The notes: generated from the letters alone by a model not told the origin. 64,000 nt of DNA from an uncultured Bacteroidales bacterium (GCA_902799655.1 CADCBH010000013.1:1-64000), one strand, 5' to 3'. Shown: positions 1-8,478, numbered from the stretch's first letter. Numbers and translations: made by a program.

Positions 1-585
1 GTAGTCAATTCAAATCGTCACCGTCAATTTTCCGTTCTAAAACTCTATATTTAAGTAATTTACAAACATCTCCGCTATTTTTTAGTGGACACTAGTGACG
101 AAAAAATAAAATAACCGTCTTAAAAACGAGAACAGGAACCGTTTTCTATGTAGCATATTGCGACAAAAAAGAAGCAGGTTCTAGAGCATTGTCTGAATTC
201 GAGGCTGTTGTCGCAACAAAAGGATGAAGAAATCATGGCTTTTCTTGGTTTCTGACGCAAAAGCCCGTACCTTTGCATCAGATCCTTAAATTAATGAGTT
301 ATAAGTTAGTAGTTTTTTCATGAGATTCTTTTAGTTAGTAATTGGTTAGTGAATCATAAAGGCCCGCAGAGATGCGAGCCTTTATGATGTATATTAGCGA
401 AAGTGGATCATCCAGATTGCAACGCCACACTCTCGAAGAAAGAGACCCGCCTTTTTTCAGGATATCGCATAACTAAAAGACGAAAGATGTAAAAAACAAT
501 GTAACAAAATCGTTGGAAAAACGATATCAATATCTAATTTAAGCTTTTTTAAGGGAATGACAACGCTCGTTAACTAATTATTCTG
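1..585. other. gene-free stretch at window start
   Basis: No open reading frame here resembles a real gene on either strand. The stretch is AT-rich with stops in all frames. The only structure I see is a weak hairpin near 358-383. The 3' end or promoter region of a gene outside the window may lie here, but nothing shows it. Confidence 0.5.
358..383. terminator. weak terminator-like hairpin
   Basis: AAAGGC at the left pairs with GCCTTT at the right, with inner CGC/GCG pairs and one mismatch. There is no clear T-run after it on either strand and no gene immediately upstream in the window, so the terminator role is only a guess. Confidence 0.3.
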
Positions 586-593
586 TATCTTTG
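586..593 (+). promoter_or_regulatory. -7 promoter box (TATCTTTG)
   Basis: It matches the Bacteroidota sigma-ABfr -7 consensus TAnnTTTG and lies 50 bp before the lipoprotein start at 644. No clear -33 TTG box is visible. Confidence 0.6.
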
Positions 594-643
594 TAACCAA
601 ATAAAACAATGACACATATTATTCATCTTTAAAAATTACTATT

Positions 644-1084
644 ATGAAGACAATGAAATTGATCGGAATGATGCTGATGGCAATGCTTATGACATTCAAC
701 CTGACAGCATGTGGTGATGACGATAACAAGAAAGGCGATACCGCCGACTACGTGGGTATTTGGGTCGATACAGATACCGATCAGAAAATGAGTGTGATAA
801 CGCTAAAAACGAACTCGTACCAGAACGACATGTACAGAAAGGATTATAATACTGGCAAAGCAACCAAGCAGACAGTATCTGGTGCTATGTCAGTTAGTGG
901 AAATAGCATTATCATTAACGGAGAGGCACCTTTCAGCAAGGCTACCTATTCTATTTCTGGCAATAAGATGACCATTGTTCCAGAGGGTAGTGAAGGTGAC
1001 AGAATAGTACTGACACGTGCCACTGAGGATCATATCAAGAGAATTGCTGCATGGGAAACATTAGTTTTGGCCAGCAATTTCTAA
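644..1084 (+). CDS. small exported lipoprotein of unknown function
   Basis: The 146-residue product begins with a lipoprotein signal: MKTMK, a methionine/leucine-rich hydrophobic stretch and the lipobox LTAC at about residues 20-23. The next residues, GDDDNKKGD, are acidic; aspartate just after the lipid-bearing cysteine is common in Bacteroidota lipoproteins. The mature part is about 120 residues with alternating short strands (SVITLK, NSIIING, KMTIVPEG), which suggests a small beta-barrel or lipocalin-like fold, but no family is recognised. The start could also be the second ATG at 653. It has its own promoter box (586-593) and a strong terminator downstream (1121-1164), so it is probably a monocistronic gene. 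The function is unknown. Confidence 0.75.
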   Translation: MKTMKLIGMMLMAMLMTFNLTACGDDDNKKGDTADYVGIWVDTDTDQKMSVITLKTNSYQNDMYRKDYNTGKATKQTVSGAMSVSGNSIIINGEAPFSKATYSISGNKMTIVPEGSEGDRIVLTRATEDHIKRIAAWETLVLASNF

Positions 1085-1120
1085 AGTTTGATTTGTGAGC
1101 GATAACCCTGCGTTATAAAG

Positions 1121-1164
1121 CAATAACCCAGCCTTCTAGTATAAGAAAGCTGGGTTATTGTTTT
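1121..1164 (+). terminator. intrinsic terminator after the lipoprotein gene
   Basis: A perfect 12-bp stem pairs CAATAACCCAGC (1121-1132) with GCTGGGTTATTG (1149-1160), followed by TTTT. It lies 36 bp after the stop codon at 1084. Confidence 0.85.
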
Positions 1165-1276
1165 CCAAAGACGGAGACCAGAACCATTTCCTATTTGAGT
1201 AGTTTTTAAATCTAGGATTTATCATTGACAAATCTAGGACTTATAGCCTTTAAATCCTAGATTTCTTTTGATTATT

Positions 1277-1354
1277 CTTGCTTCGAGCAGACGAGGCGCT
1301 TGCTCGAAGCAAGCGGGCCGCGAGGAAGAAGCAAGCGCCTTGCTTGCTTCTTCC
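1277..1354. repeat. two consecutive perfect hairpins, GC-rich
   Basis: The first palindrome pairs CTTGCTTCGAGCA (1277-1289) with its 13-bp complement at 1301-1313. The second pairs GGAAGAAGCAAG (1324-1335) with its 12-bp complement at 1343-1354. Just upstream (about 1208-1267) the motif AAATCTAGGA occurs twice, followed by an inverted copy. Downstream, a 9-bp palindrome pairs GATACTTTA (1436-1444) with 1451-1459. No gene covers these structures, and their density exceeds what a single terminator needs. Confidence 0.75.
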
Positions 1355-1367
1355 TTCCCAACAAGTG

Positions 1368-1666
1368 ACGTTATTTTCGAGTCGTCCAAACGTCATCTTG
1401 CACTGCCTCCGACGTCATCTACGACCTGTTCCGATGATACTTTAGGGGTGTAAAGTATCGCATCTACGACCGCAAAGTGACGTAGGAACGGATCGAATGT
1501 ACGTTACAAACGACCCGAAAGTGACATACTTTTCAGCAACTCGTCGTTTCTCGAACAGTAACTCGTCGTTTCACGATGAGAGAGAAGCCTTTTCTCTGAT
1601 AGTAACTAGGCTTCTCGCTGATAGTAACTCTACTTCTCGCTCTGACAGAACCTTGATTTTTGTTGA
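1368..1666. repeat. degenerate 22-bp tandem array
   Basis: The sequence can be cut into about 13 consecutive units of 22 bp whose neighbours resemble each other: AACTCGTCGTTTC recurs exactly 22 bp apart near 1538 and 1560, AGTAACT recurs at 1557, 1601 and 1623, and AAAGTGAC-like motifs recur 44 bp apart near 1476 and 1520. One place slips by 1 bp. The unit length is not a multiple of three, so this is not coding. There are no unique spacers, so it is not a CRISPR array. Arrays with the same period occur at 3901, 22001 and 40909. Confidence 0.7.
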
Positions 1667-1671
1667 CTGCG

Positions 1672-1920
1672 CGATTTTACCCTCCCTTCCTCCCGTCACC
1701 CCTCTCAAAGGCCGATATGCAGAGGGCTGAGGGCACAGGAGGGAGAACGGATGTCCCTCCCGTTACCCTCCCTTTTTTGACCTTGAGCCCTCACGTCAAT
1801 TCGAGGTGGGACCCAAGACGGGAGGGAGACGGGAGGGATAATCCTGATCCCTCCCGTGGCTCAAATGCCCTGTACATAAAGGATTGAGGCCTGTCAAGGG
1901 AAGAAGGGAGGGTAAAATCG
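1672..1920. repeat. 249-bp GC-rich element bounded by 18-bp inverted repeats
   Basis: The left end CGATTTTACCCTCCCTTC (1672-1689) has its exact reverse complement at 1903-1920. The interior is rich in CCCTCCC and GGGAGGG blocks, including an 11-bp hairpin near 1832-1860 (ACGGGAGGGAT with its complement). No coding capacity is convincing. It could be a MITE-like non-autonomous element or a large cruciform or RNA structure. No target-site duplication is obvious. Confidence 0.65.
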
Positions 1921-1972
1921 AAATTCGTTGAAAAAAATAAGCTGAAGATTTGGAAGATATCCAACTTATTAG

Positions 1973-1980
1973 TATATTTG
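1973..1980 (+). promoter_or_regulatory. promoter with -7 box (TATATTTG) and -33 TTTGG
   Basis: TATATTTG fits TAnnTTTG, and TTTGG near 1949-1953 is spaced about 20 bp upstream, as in Bacteroidota promoters. The start codon at 2003 is 23 bp downstream. Confidence 0.75.
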
Positions 1981-2002
1981 CAATGGAATAAAAAGAGTTA
2001 CT

Positions 2003-3850
2003 ATGAATAAAATCTTGTCTATCATTGCTTTCTTGCTCTGCATGCTAAGCAGTAACAGTTGGGCACAGAACGGTGCAGGTTTAAGCCAGGGAACTCCTTT
2101 GGCTAATCCCACTGCAAATCCTACTGCAGCAAAGAAGAGTTGTGCCAGCTGTGGTATCCGCATGTACAACGTCACTTACCCTTGGCAGCATGAGACCTGG
2201 TGCCCTTATTACCGTTCCAAGAACTCGGGTAGTAGCAGCTCTTCGCATAGTAGTTCTAACCAATATTACAGCACTACAGCTGCCGTAGCCACACAAGCCT
2301 TAGGTTCTCTGCTCTCTGGCCTTTTCAGCTCTGGAAGCAGTTCTTCGCAAGCTGCAAAGGCTGCTAGGGAGGCGCGCGAAGCGGAAAGAAGGCAAATAGA
2401 GCAGGCAGCAGCAAGAGCAAGACTAGAAGCCCGGCAGAGAGAGATTGATGCACGCAAACCCATCATGGAGCGCGACATGAAAGAATTCTGGCAATATGGT
2501 GACTACAAACTGGAAATGAATGGTCATGCATTCGTCAGTTCAAAGTCAAAGTCCATGTGTAATATTTGCAGCGAGGGTAAATCAGGCCTCGCCAACGAAA
2601 AAACCCTCAGTTTAATCAATACCAAGACCGGAAAATACATCATTCCTCCCTTGACAGAGAACATCCATAAGCTTTATCAGAAAGACAAAGTACCTGTGGG
2701 CACTATCATCATCAACAGATTCTGCAACAATCCTGGGAACAACCATACACGAGTCAGGTTTTTCGATTCTACCAAAGATAATACCGACCCACGTCTGGAC
2801 GGATGTCTTTTCATCGAAAGGTTCCAAATAGGTGTAAAATCCTACAAAAAAGGCGAGACATTAATGCGTTCCATGACGGGAGTTGCCCGTATTGCCGCTG
2901 ACACACTCCAGTGGCTTGTAAAAAGATATAATAATTCTTATAACTACATTTGCTTTGTAGAGCCCAACTATATGATATGCGCCTCAGATGGGAAATTAGT
3001 GGAGCGTGTGAGTGGAGGCCATTCAAAATGGAACGTCAAATGGGAATACTGCGACTTGTTGGGTAATTCCTTTATAAAACGTGAAAAGATACACACATCC
3101 GTGAGTAACGAAAAAGGCAAAGCTCAAAATCCTTTCAAACTTATGGGCAATCTGCTTCTGGTGGAAAGGGATTCTACCGCAACCGATTATGAAGTCTATC
3201 GCCTAGACGGAACACGCCATCCGGCCTTTGCTGACTATCAGGGAGTGCAGACCTACTTCCTGTCTGCTATGGGTCGCAACGTTTTTATCGTGACAGACAA
3301 GCGAGGATTCATGGGTGCCGTCAATCGTGATGGTATTTTCATCATACCACTTCAGGCCATCTCTGCCGAAACGCTGAAAGGTTGGCTGCAGAGCTACTCA
3401 AACATAGCCTATTCTGAATGGTACGAACAAGAAGCCTTGAAATACGTGGACAAGCAGGGGGAGTTTGAAAAGACTGACCATTTCAATGCCCGCATGAACA
3501 ACAAGGCCCTGCAGGAGCAGTATCTTCGTGAGAAGATGGCCAATGCTGAGAGCCGCTACATCAACGAGATGATGAACCGAGAAGGGAAAAGACTAAGACT
3601 AATCCTTGGCAAGTACAACCCCGACTCCGAGGTGTTCCCCATACAAAACACGCTTTGTCCATGGAACACATTATACCTGCCTGTCCCCATCGCGGAGGCT
3701 GAGGCCTTCAAACAGACATTCGACACTGTCAAGGCCAATGCTTTGAAGACGGCCCAGTGGAGTGTGCGCTATGATGCTCCCTACCTACAGCAGATTAGCT
3801 TTACTCTGTCCGATGGCAATACCTATAGCGTAGAGGCTGGAGAAAAATAA
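2003..3850 (+). CDS. exported protein with coiled-coil segment, unknown function
   Basis: The 615-residue protein starts with a clear signal peptide (MNKILSIIAFLLCMLSSNSWAQ, cleaved after SWA or WAQ), so it is exported to the periplasm or beyond. After a Ser/Gly-rich stretch comes an alanine/arginine/glutamate-rich helix (about residues 115-150, AAKAAREAREAERRQIEQ), a probable coiled coil. The central part contains pieces resembling WG repeats, such as GFMGAVNRDGIFIIPLQ, and an earlier TGKYIIPPL. Cysteine pairs occur at CASCG near residue 47 and CNIC near 180. A second charged helical region lies near residues 480-530. No enzyme motif is recognised. It has its own promoter (1973-1980) and no operon partner. 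Sure of the gene, not of its role. Confidence 0.85.
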   Translation: MNKILSIIAFLLCMLSSNSWAQNGAGLSQGTPLANPTANPTAAKKSCASCGIRMYNVTYPWQHETWCPYYRSKNSGSSSSSHSSSNQYYSTTAAVATQALGSLLSGLFSSGSSSSQAAKAAREAREAERRQIEQAAARARLEARQREIDARKPIMERDMKEFWQYGDYKLEMNGHAFVSSKSKSMCNICSEGKSGLANEKTLSLINTKTGKYIIPPLTENIHKLYQKDKVPVGTIIINRFCNNPGNNHTRVRFFDSTKDNTDPRLDGCLFIERFQIGVKSYKKGETLMRSMTGVARIAADTLQWLVKRYNNSYNYICFVEPNYMICASDGKLVERVSGGHSKWNVKWEYCDLLGNSFIKREKIHTSVSNEKGKAQNPFKLMGNLLLVERDSTATDYEVYRLDGTRHPAFADYQGVQTYFLSAMGRNVFIVTDKRGFMGAVNRDGIFIIPLQAISAETLKGWLQSYSNIAYSEWYEQEALKYVDKQGEFEKTDHFNARMNNKALQEQYLREKMANAESRYINEMMNREGKRLRLILGKYNPDSEVFPIQNTLCPWNTLYLPVPIAEAEAFKQTFDTVKANALKTAQWSVRYDAPYLQQISFTLSDGNTYSVEAGEK

Positions 3851-3900
3851 AAAGGCGGGTCTCCGATGAAGTGAATCCAGAAAGTTGGACACAACTGAAA

Positions 3901-3988
3901 GGTTCACTTCACAAGTTGTTTCTCCGGCGGAAACAAAGTGTTTCATCGGGGGAAACATAGTGTTTCCATGTGTGAATGGGGGTGAAAC
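3901..3988. repeat. 22-bp tandem array with a palindrome spanning the units (4 units)
   Basis: Units start at 3901, 3923, 3945 and 3967. The first three end with GTTTC, the last with GAAAC. Between successive units lie palindromes such as TGTTTC-loop-GAAACA (3939-3957), so GTTTC and GAAAC alternate with loops of varying sequence. The array sits in the 318-bp gap before sufC. The rest of the gap holds a small hairpin (AGTCATC/GATGACT, about 3991-4015) and the sufC promoter. Confidence 0.7.
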
Positions 3989-4137
3989 TGAGTCATCAAC
4001 CTGTCGTAGATGACTTATGTTCTTGGTGTAGTAATATGCTTTACGACCTAAAGTGACCTTGTCCATTCTCCAACATGTTGTTGGAGCTTTTATGCTGCAA
4101 ATATATGAATTATTCTCGCTTATTCAGTTTTTTTTAG

Positions 4138-4145
4138 TACCTTTG
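4138..4145 (+). promoter_or_regulatory. sufC promoter -7 box (TACCTTTG)
   Basis: TACCTTTG lies 24 bp before the ATG at 4169. Its presence shows that sufC has its own transcription start and is not simply read through from an upstream sufB. Confidence 0.75.
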
Positions 4146-4168
4146 CACCCAAATTGAGTAAAGAAAAG

Positions 4169-4930
4169 ATGTTAGAAGTAAGAAACTTACATGCCAAGAT
4201 TGGCGATAAAGAGATATTGAGAGGTATCAACCTGACGATACAGGACGGTGAGACGCATGCTATCATGGGGCCTAACGGGTCGGGAAAATCGACGCTGAGC
4301 GCCGTACTGGTAGGCAATCCGCTCTACGAGGTGACGGAGGGCGAGGCATGGTTCAACGGTAAGAACCTGCTGGAGATGAAACCGGAAGATCGTGCCCACG
4401 AGGGGCTGTTCCTCTCGTTCCAGTATCCTGTGGAGATTCCTGGTGTGTCGATGACGAACTTTATGAAGGCTGCCATCAACGAGAAACGGAAATACCAGGG
4501 ACTGCCTGAGCTGAAAGCGGGCGACTTTATCAAGCTGATGCGTGAGAAGCAGAAGATAGTGGAGCTGGACAACAAGCTGGCAGGACGCTCTGTGAACGAG
4601 GGATTCAGCGGTGGCGAGAAGAAGCGCAACGAGATATTCCAGATGGCTATGCTGGAGCCTAAGCTGAGCATCCTGGACGAGACGGACTCGGGACTGGACG
4701 TGGATGCCATGCGCATCGTGGCAGAGGGCGTGAACAAGCTGAAGACGGCAGAGACCTCGTGCATCGTCATCACGCACTACGACCGCCTGTTGGAGATGAT
4801 ACGCCCCGACGTGGTGCACGTGCTGTATAAGGGACAGATTGTGAAGACGGCTGGTCCGGAGTTGGCCAAGGAGATTCAGGAACGTGGGTACGACTGGATC
4901 AAGGCGGACTACGTCCTAAATGAGAAATGA
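4169..4930 (+). CDS. sufC: SufC, Fe-S cluster assembly ATPase
   Basis: SufC is the ABC-type ATPase of the SufBCD scaffold, which assembles Fe-S clusters in the cytoplasm from sulfur supplied by SufS. The 253-residue product has Walker A GPNGSGKST (about residues 34-42), signature FSGGEKKR, and Walker B LSILDETDSGLD. The glutamate after the Walker B aspartate and the downstream switch histidine (VITHYDR) are present, so it should be active. The ATG at 4169 is chosen over an in-frame TTG at 4154, because MLEVRNLHAKIGDKEIL matches the usual SufC N-terminus and the TTG would lie very close to the transcription start. Four tandem copies of an ATGAGAA-like heptamer cover the stop codon and the following sufD start. 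In most relatives sufB precedes sufC; here it does not. Confidence 0.95.
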   Translation: MLEVRNLHAKIGDKEILRGINLTIQDGETHAIMGPNGSGKSTLSAVLVGNPLYEVTEGEAWFNGKNLLEMKPEDRAHEGLFLSFQYPVEIPGVSMTNFMKAAINEKRKYQGLPELKAGDFIKLMREKQKIVELDNKLAGRSVNEGFSGGEKKRNEIFQMAMLEPKLSILDETDSGLDVDAMRIVAEGVNKLKTAETSCIVITHYDRLLEMIRPDVVHVLYKGQIVKTAGPELAKEIQERGYDWIKADYVLNEK

Positions 4931-4933
4931 GAA

Positions 4934-6274
4934 ATGAGAAATGAGAAAATGGCTTCTGAGAAGCAATACATAGAGCTGTACGAGCAGACTCGCCAGATGA
5001 TTCACAGCCACTCGACGGCGGTGATGAACGGACAGCGTGAGGCTGCCTTTGAGCGCTTCAAGGCGAATGGCTTTCCGACGCGGAAGGTGGAGCGCTACAA
5101 ATATACGGACATGCAGAAGCTCTTTGAGCCTGACTATGGTCTGAACCTGAACAGGCTGGAGATTCCGGTAGATCCCTACAACGCGTTCCGCTGTGACGTG
5201 CCTAACCTGTCAACATCGCTCTACTTTGTGGTCAACGATGCCTTCTACGACAAGATACAGCCCAAGGGTCATCTGCCCGAGGGTGTGGTAATAGGGTCGC
5301 TGAAGGAGCTGGCCTCAGCAGACTACTATAACATGCTGGCTGGGAAGGACGACGACGCTGCCACTGACCTGAACACGATGCTGGCGCAAGACGGACTGTA
5401 CGTCTATGTGCCTAAGAACGTGAAGGTGGAGCGTGCCATCCAGGTAATCAATATCCTGCGTTCGGACGTGGACCTGATGGTGAACCGTCGGGTACTGATT
5501 ATCGTGGAAGAGGGCGCTGAGGTGAAATTCCTGTTCTGCGACCATGCTGCTGACGACCGCCACTTTCTGACAACACAGGTGATAGAGGCCTTTGTGGGCA
5601 ACAACGCCAAACTGGACCTCTACTGTCTGGAGGAGACGCACAACAAGAATACTCGGGTGAGCAACGTGTATATCCAGCAACAGCGCGACAGCAGGGTGAA
5701 CCATAACGTCATCACGCTGCACAACGGTATCACACGCAACAAGCTGAACCTGGACCTGGTGGGCGAGGGTGCGGAATGCTCGTGCAACGGCTGTGTGATA
5801 GCTGACAAGCAGCAGCATGTGGACAACAACACGCTCATCACGCACCACGTGGCACACTGTAGCAGCAAGGAGCTCTATAAATACGTGCTCGACGACGAGG
5901 CGACAGGTGCCTTTGCAGGGCGCGTGCTCGTGAAGCCCGATGCTCAGAAAACGAGTTCGCAGATGACGAACCAGAACCTCTGCGCCACCAAACAGGCCCG
6001 TATGTACACGCAGCCCATGCTGGAGATCTATGCGGACGATGTGAAGTGTGCACACGGCTCTACCGTGGGTCAGCTGAACGATGCTGCCCTGTTCTATATG
6101 CAGCAGCGAGGCATCTCGAAGAAGGAGGCCCGCCTGCTACTGCAGAACGCCTTTATCAACGAGGTCATCGACCAGATGGAGCTGGAACCGCTGCGCGACC
6201 GTCTGCACTACCTGGTGGAGAAACGATTCCGTGGGGAACTGAGCAAGTGTGAGGGGTGTAAGTTGTGTAAGTAA
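4934..6274 (+). CDS. sufD: SufD, Fe-S cluster scaffold subunit
   Basis: SufD partners SufB and SufC in the cytoplasmic Fe-S scaffold complex. The product is about 446 residues, the expected size. The middle has the right-handed beta-helix typical of SufB/SufD (stretches such as VEEGAEVKFLFCDHA, AKLDLYCLEE and HNVITLHNGI), and the C-terminal part carries the conserved KPDAQKTSSQMTNQNL and CAHGSTVGQL segments. It starts 3 bp after the sufC stop. Two in-frame ATGs are possible (4934 and 4949); the second, reading MASEKQYIELYEQ, is equally plausible because the first falls in the ATGAGAA heptamer repeat. The product ends with a cysteine cluster, KCEGCKLCK, seen in many Bacteroidota SufD proteins to my recollection. 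Confidence 0.93.
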   Translation: MRNEKMASEKQYIELYEQTRQMIHSHSTAVMNGQREAAFERFKANGFPTRKVERYKYTDMQKLFEPDYGLNLNRLEIPVDPYNAFRCDVPNLSTSLYFVVNDAFYDKIQPKGHLPEGVVIGSLKELASADYYNMLAGKDDDAATDLNTMLAQDGLYVYVPKNVKVERAIQVINILRSDVDLMVNRRVLIIVEEGAEVKFLFCDHAADDRHFLTTQVIEAFVGNNAKLDLYCLEETHNKNTRVSNVYIQQQRDSRVNHNVITLHNGITRNKLNLDLVGEGAECSCNGCVIADKQQHVDNNTLITHHVAHCSSKELYKYVLDDEATGAFAGRVLVKPDAQKTSSQMTNQNLCATKQARMYTQPMLEIYADDVKCAHGSTVGQLNDAALFYMQQRGISKKEARLLLQNAFINEVIDQMELEPLRDRLHYLVEKRFRGELSKCEGCKLCK

Positions 6275-6283
6275 GAATTGAGA

Positions 6284-7519
6284 ATGTTAGATATCAAGAA
6301 GATAAGAGAGGATTTCCCGATATTGAAGCGGGAGGTGTATGGCAAACCGCTGGTGTATCTGGACAATGCGGCTACCACACAGAAGCCGCTGTGCGTGCTC
6401 GACGCCATGCGTGAGGAGTATCTGAACGTAAATGCTAACGTGCATCGTGGCGTACACTACCTCTCGCAGCAGGCTACCGACCTGCACGAGGCTGCACGCG
6501 AAAAGGTGCGCCAATTCATCCATGCCCGCAAGACGGAAGAGATCGTCTTCACACGAGGTACCACGGAGGCTATCAACCTGGTGGCAGCAGCATTTGCAGA
6601 GAGTCAGATGCAGGCTGGCGACGAGATGCTGGTGAGCGAGATGGAGCACCACTCGAATATCGTTCCCTGGCAACTGCAGGCTGAGCGGAGGGGTATCATC
6701 GTCAACCACCTGCCCATCACGGACGATGGACGACTGGCATGTGGCAGCGACATCACACCCTACCTGACGGAGCGTACCAAACTGGTGAGCATCACGCATG
6801 TGAGCAATGTGCTGGGTACCATCAACCCCATCGCTGACATCATCAAGAAGGCGCACGAACGGGGCATCCCCGTCATGGTGGACGGTGCACAGAGTGCGCC
6901 CCACATGGCTATCGACGTACAGCAGCTGGACTGCGACTTCTATGCCTTCAGCGGGCATAAGATGTATGGACCAACGGGCATCGGTGTGCTCTATGGCAAA
7001 GAGGAATGGCTGGAGAAGCTGCCTCCCTATCAGGGCGGTGGCGAGATGATAGACAAGGTGACATGGGAGAAGACGACCTTCGAGCGCCTGCCCTTTAAGT
7101 TTGAGGCGGGCACACCCGACTACGTGGCTACCCACGGACTCGCCAAGGCCATCGACTATATCAACGGCATCGGACTGGAGGCCATCCAGCAGCACGAGGA
7201 GGCGCTGACACGCTACTGCATGGAGCAGCTGCAGACGATAGAGGGTATGACCATCTACGGCCCTCAGACGGGCGACACGTTCCCTGCAGACAAAGATGCC
7301 GTGGTGAGCTTCAACGTAGGACAGATACACCATCTGGACATGGGTACCCTACTCGACCGCCTGGGCATCGCCGTACGCACGGGACACCACTGTGCACAGC
7401 CCCTGATGGACCGCTTGGCCATCAGCGGTACGGTACGTGCCTCGTTCGCCCTGTATAACACCAAAGAGGAAATCGACACACTGGTGGCTGGCATCCGTCG
7501 TGTCAGCCAGATGTTCTGA
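6284..7519 (+). CDS. sufS: SufS, cysteine desulfurase
   Basis: SufS is a PLP enzyme that takes sulfur from cysteine, giving alanine, and passes it to the SufBCD scaffold. The 411-residue product shows LDNAATTQKP near the N-terminus, the pyridoxal-phosphate lysine in FSGHKMYGPTGIG, and the catalytic cysteine in RTGHHCAQPLMDRL, the arrangement of class II (SufS/CsdA) desulfurases. The ATG at 6284 is preferred over the in-frame TTG at 6278, since MLDIKKIREDFPIL matches the family start. It follows sufD by 9 bp and is followed after 2 bp by a dus gene, so all four are probably one transcript. No SufE is visible in the window. Confidence 0.95.
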   Translation: MLDIKKIREDFPILKREVYGKPLVYLDNAATTQKPLCVLDAMREEYLNVNANVHRGVHYLSQQATDLHEAAREKVRQFIHARKTEEIVFTRGTTEAINLVAAAFAESQMQAGDEMLVSEMEHHSNIVPWQLQAERRGIIVNHLPITDDGRLACGSDITPYLTERTKLVSITHVSNVLGTINPIADIIKKAHERGIPVMVDGAQSAPHMAIDVQQLDCDFYAFSGHKMYGPTGIGVLYGKEEWLEKLPPYQGGGEMIDKVTWEKTTFERLPFKFEAGTPDYVATHGLAKAIDYINGIGLEAIQQHEEALTRYCMEQLQTIEGMTIYGPQTGDTFPADKDAVVSFNVGQIHHLDMGTLLDRLGIAVRTGHHCAQPLMDRLAISGTVRASFALYNTKEEIDTLVAGIRRVSQMF

Positions 7520-7521
7520 CT

Positions 7522-8478
7522 ATGAAGATAGGCCACATAGAACTGGGAGAACGCCCCGTCTTTCTCGCTCCGATGGAGGATGTGACGGATATCGGATTCC
7601 GCCTGCTGTGCAAGCGGTTTGGTGCTTCTATGGTCTATACGGAATTCGTATCGGCAGAGGCACTGGTGCGCGACGTGAAGTCAACGGTAAAGAAGCTGAC
7701 CATCAGCGACGAGGAGCGCCCCGTAGGCATACAAATCTACGGACGTGACGTGGAGGCGATGGTCGAGGCTGCCAAAATCGTGGAACAGGCTGGTCCGGAT
7801 GTCATCGACCTCAACTTTGGCTGTCCGGTGAAGAAGGTGGCTGGCAAGGGCGCTGGAGCCGGTATGCTGCAAAACATTCCCAAGATGCTGGAGATTACGG
7901 AGAAGGTGGTGCAGGCTGTGAAGCTGCCCGTCACCGTGAAGACCCGACTGGGATGGAACCACGAGCAGCTCATCATCACCACGCTGGCTGAACAGCTGCA
8001 GGACTGTGGCATCCAGGCGCTGACCATCCACGGACGTACACGCAGCCAGATGTACACAGGCGACGCTGACTGGACGCTCATTGGCGAAGTGAAAAAGAAC
8101 CCGCGCATCCATATCCCCATCATCGGCAATGGTGACATCAAGTCGCTCGACGATGCCGACCGTGCCTTTGAGACGTATGGCGTGGATGCTGTCATGATAG
8201 GTCGCGCCACCTTTGGCTGTCCATGGATATTCAGCAGGGAGGCACTCACCTTAGACGAGAAGATAGATATCCTGGAGGAGCAGTTGCGCATCAACATCGA
8301 GCGCATCGACGAATATCGCGGCATACTGCACACACGCCGCCATCTGGCTGCTTCACCCATATTCAAAGGCATCCCCAACTTTCGCGAGACGCGCATCAAG
8401 ATGCTGCGTGCCGAGAAAGCTGAGGAGCTCACCGCCATTCTCGAGAGTTGCAGGGAACGGCTCAGAGAAACCCGTTAG
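7522..8478 (+). CDS. dusB: tRNA-dihydrouridine synthase (Dus family)
   Basis: This is an FMN-dependent reductase that converts uridine to dihydrouridine in the tRNA D-loop. The 318-residue product begins with VFLAPMEDVTDIGFR (flavin-binding barrel strand) and contains the family segment DLNFGCPVKKV with the catalytic cysteine nearby, plus LTIHGRTRSQMYTG and GNGDIKS, all characteristic of DusB-type enzymes. The start codon is 2 bp after the sufS stop, which implies co-transcription with the suf genes; dus genes are frequent passengers in unrelated operons. The B subfamily is inferred from overall similarity, not tested. Confidence 0.9.
   Translation: MKIGHIELGERPVFLAPMEDVTDIGFRLLCKRFGASMVYTEFVSAEALVRDVKSTVKKLTISDEERPVGIQIYGRDVEAMVEAAKIVEQAGPDVIDLNFGCPVKKVAGKGAGAGMLQNIPKMLEITEKVVQAVKLPVTVKTRLGWNHEQLIITTLAEQLQDCGIQALTIHGRTRSQMYTGDADWTLIGEVKKNPRIHIPIIGNGDIKSLDDADRAFETYGVDAVMIGRATFGCPWIFSREALTLDEKIDILEEQLRINIERIDEYRGILHTRRHLAASPIFKGIPNFRETRIKMLRAEKAEELTAILESCRERLRETR

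Noticed and set aside
1268-1887. Short open frames in the repeat-rich stretch
   Set aside because: They run through palindromes and the 22-bp array and lack promoter, ribosome site and recognisable protein.
6287-7333. 348-residue minus-strand open frame opposite sufS
   Set aside because: Antisense shadow of a conserved PLP enzyme gene; histidine/valine-rich without motifs.
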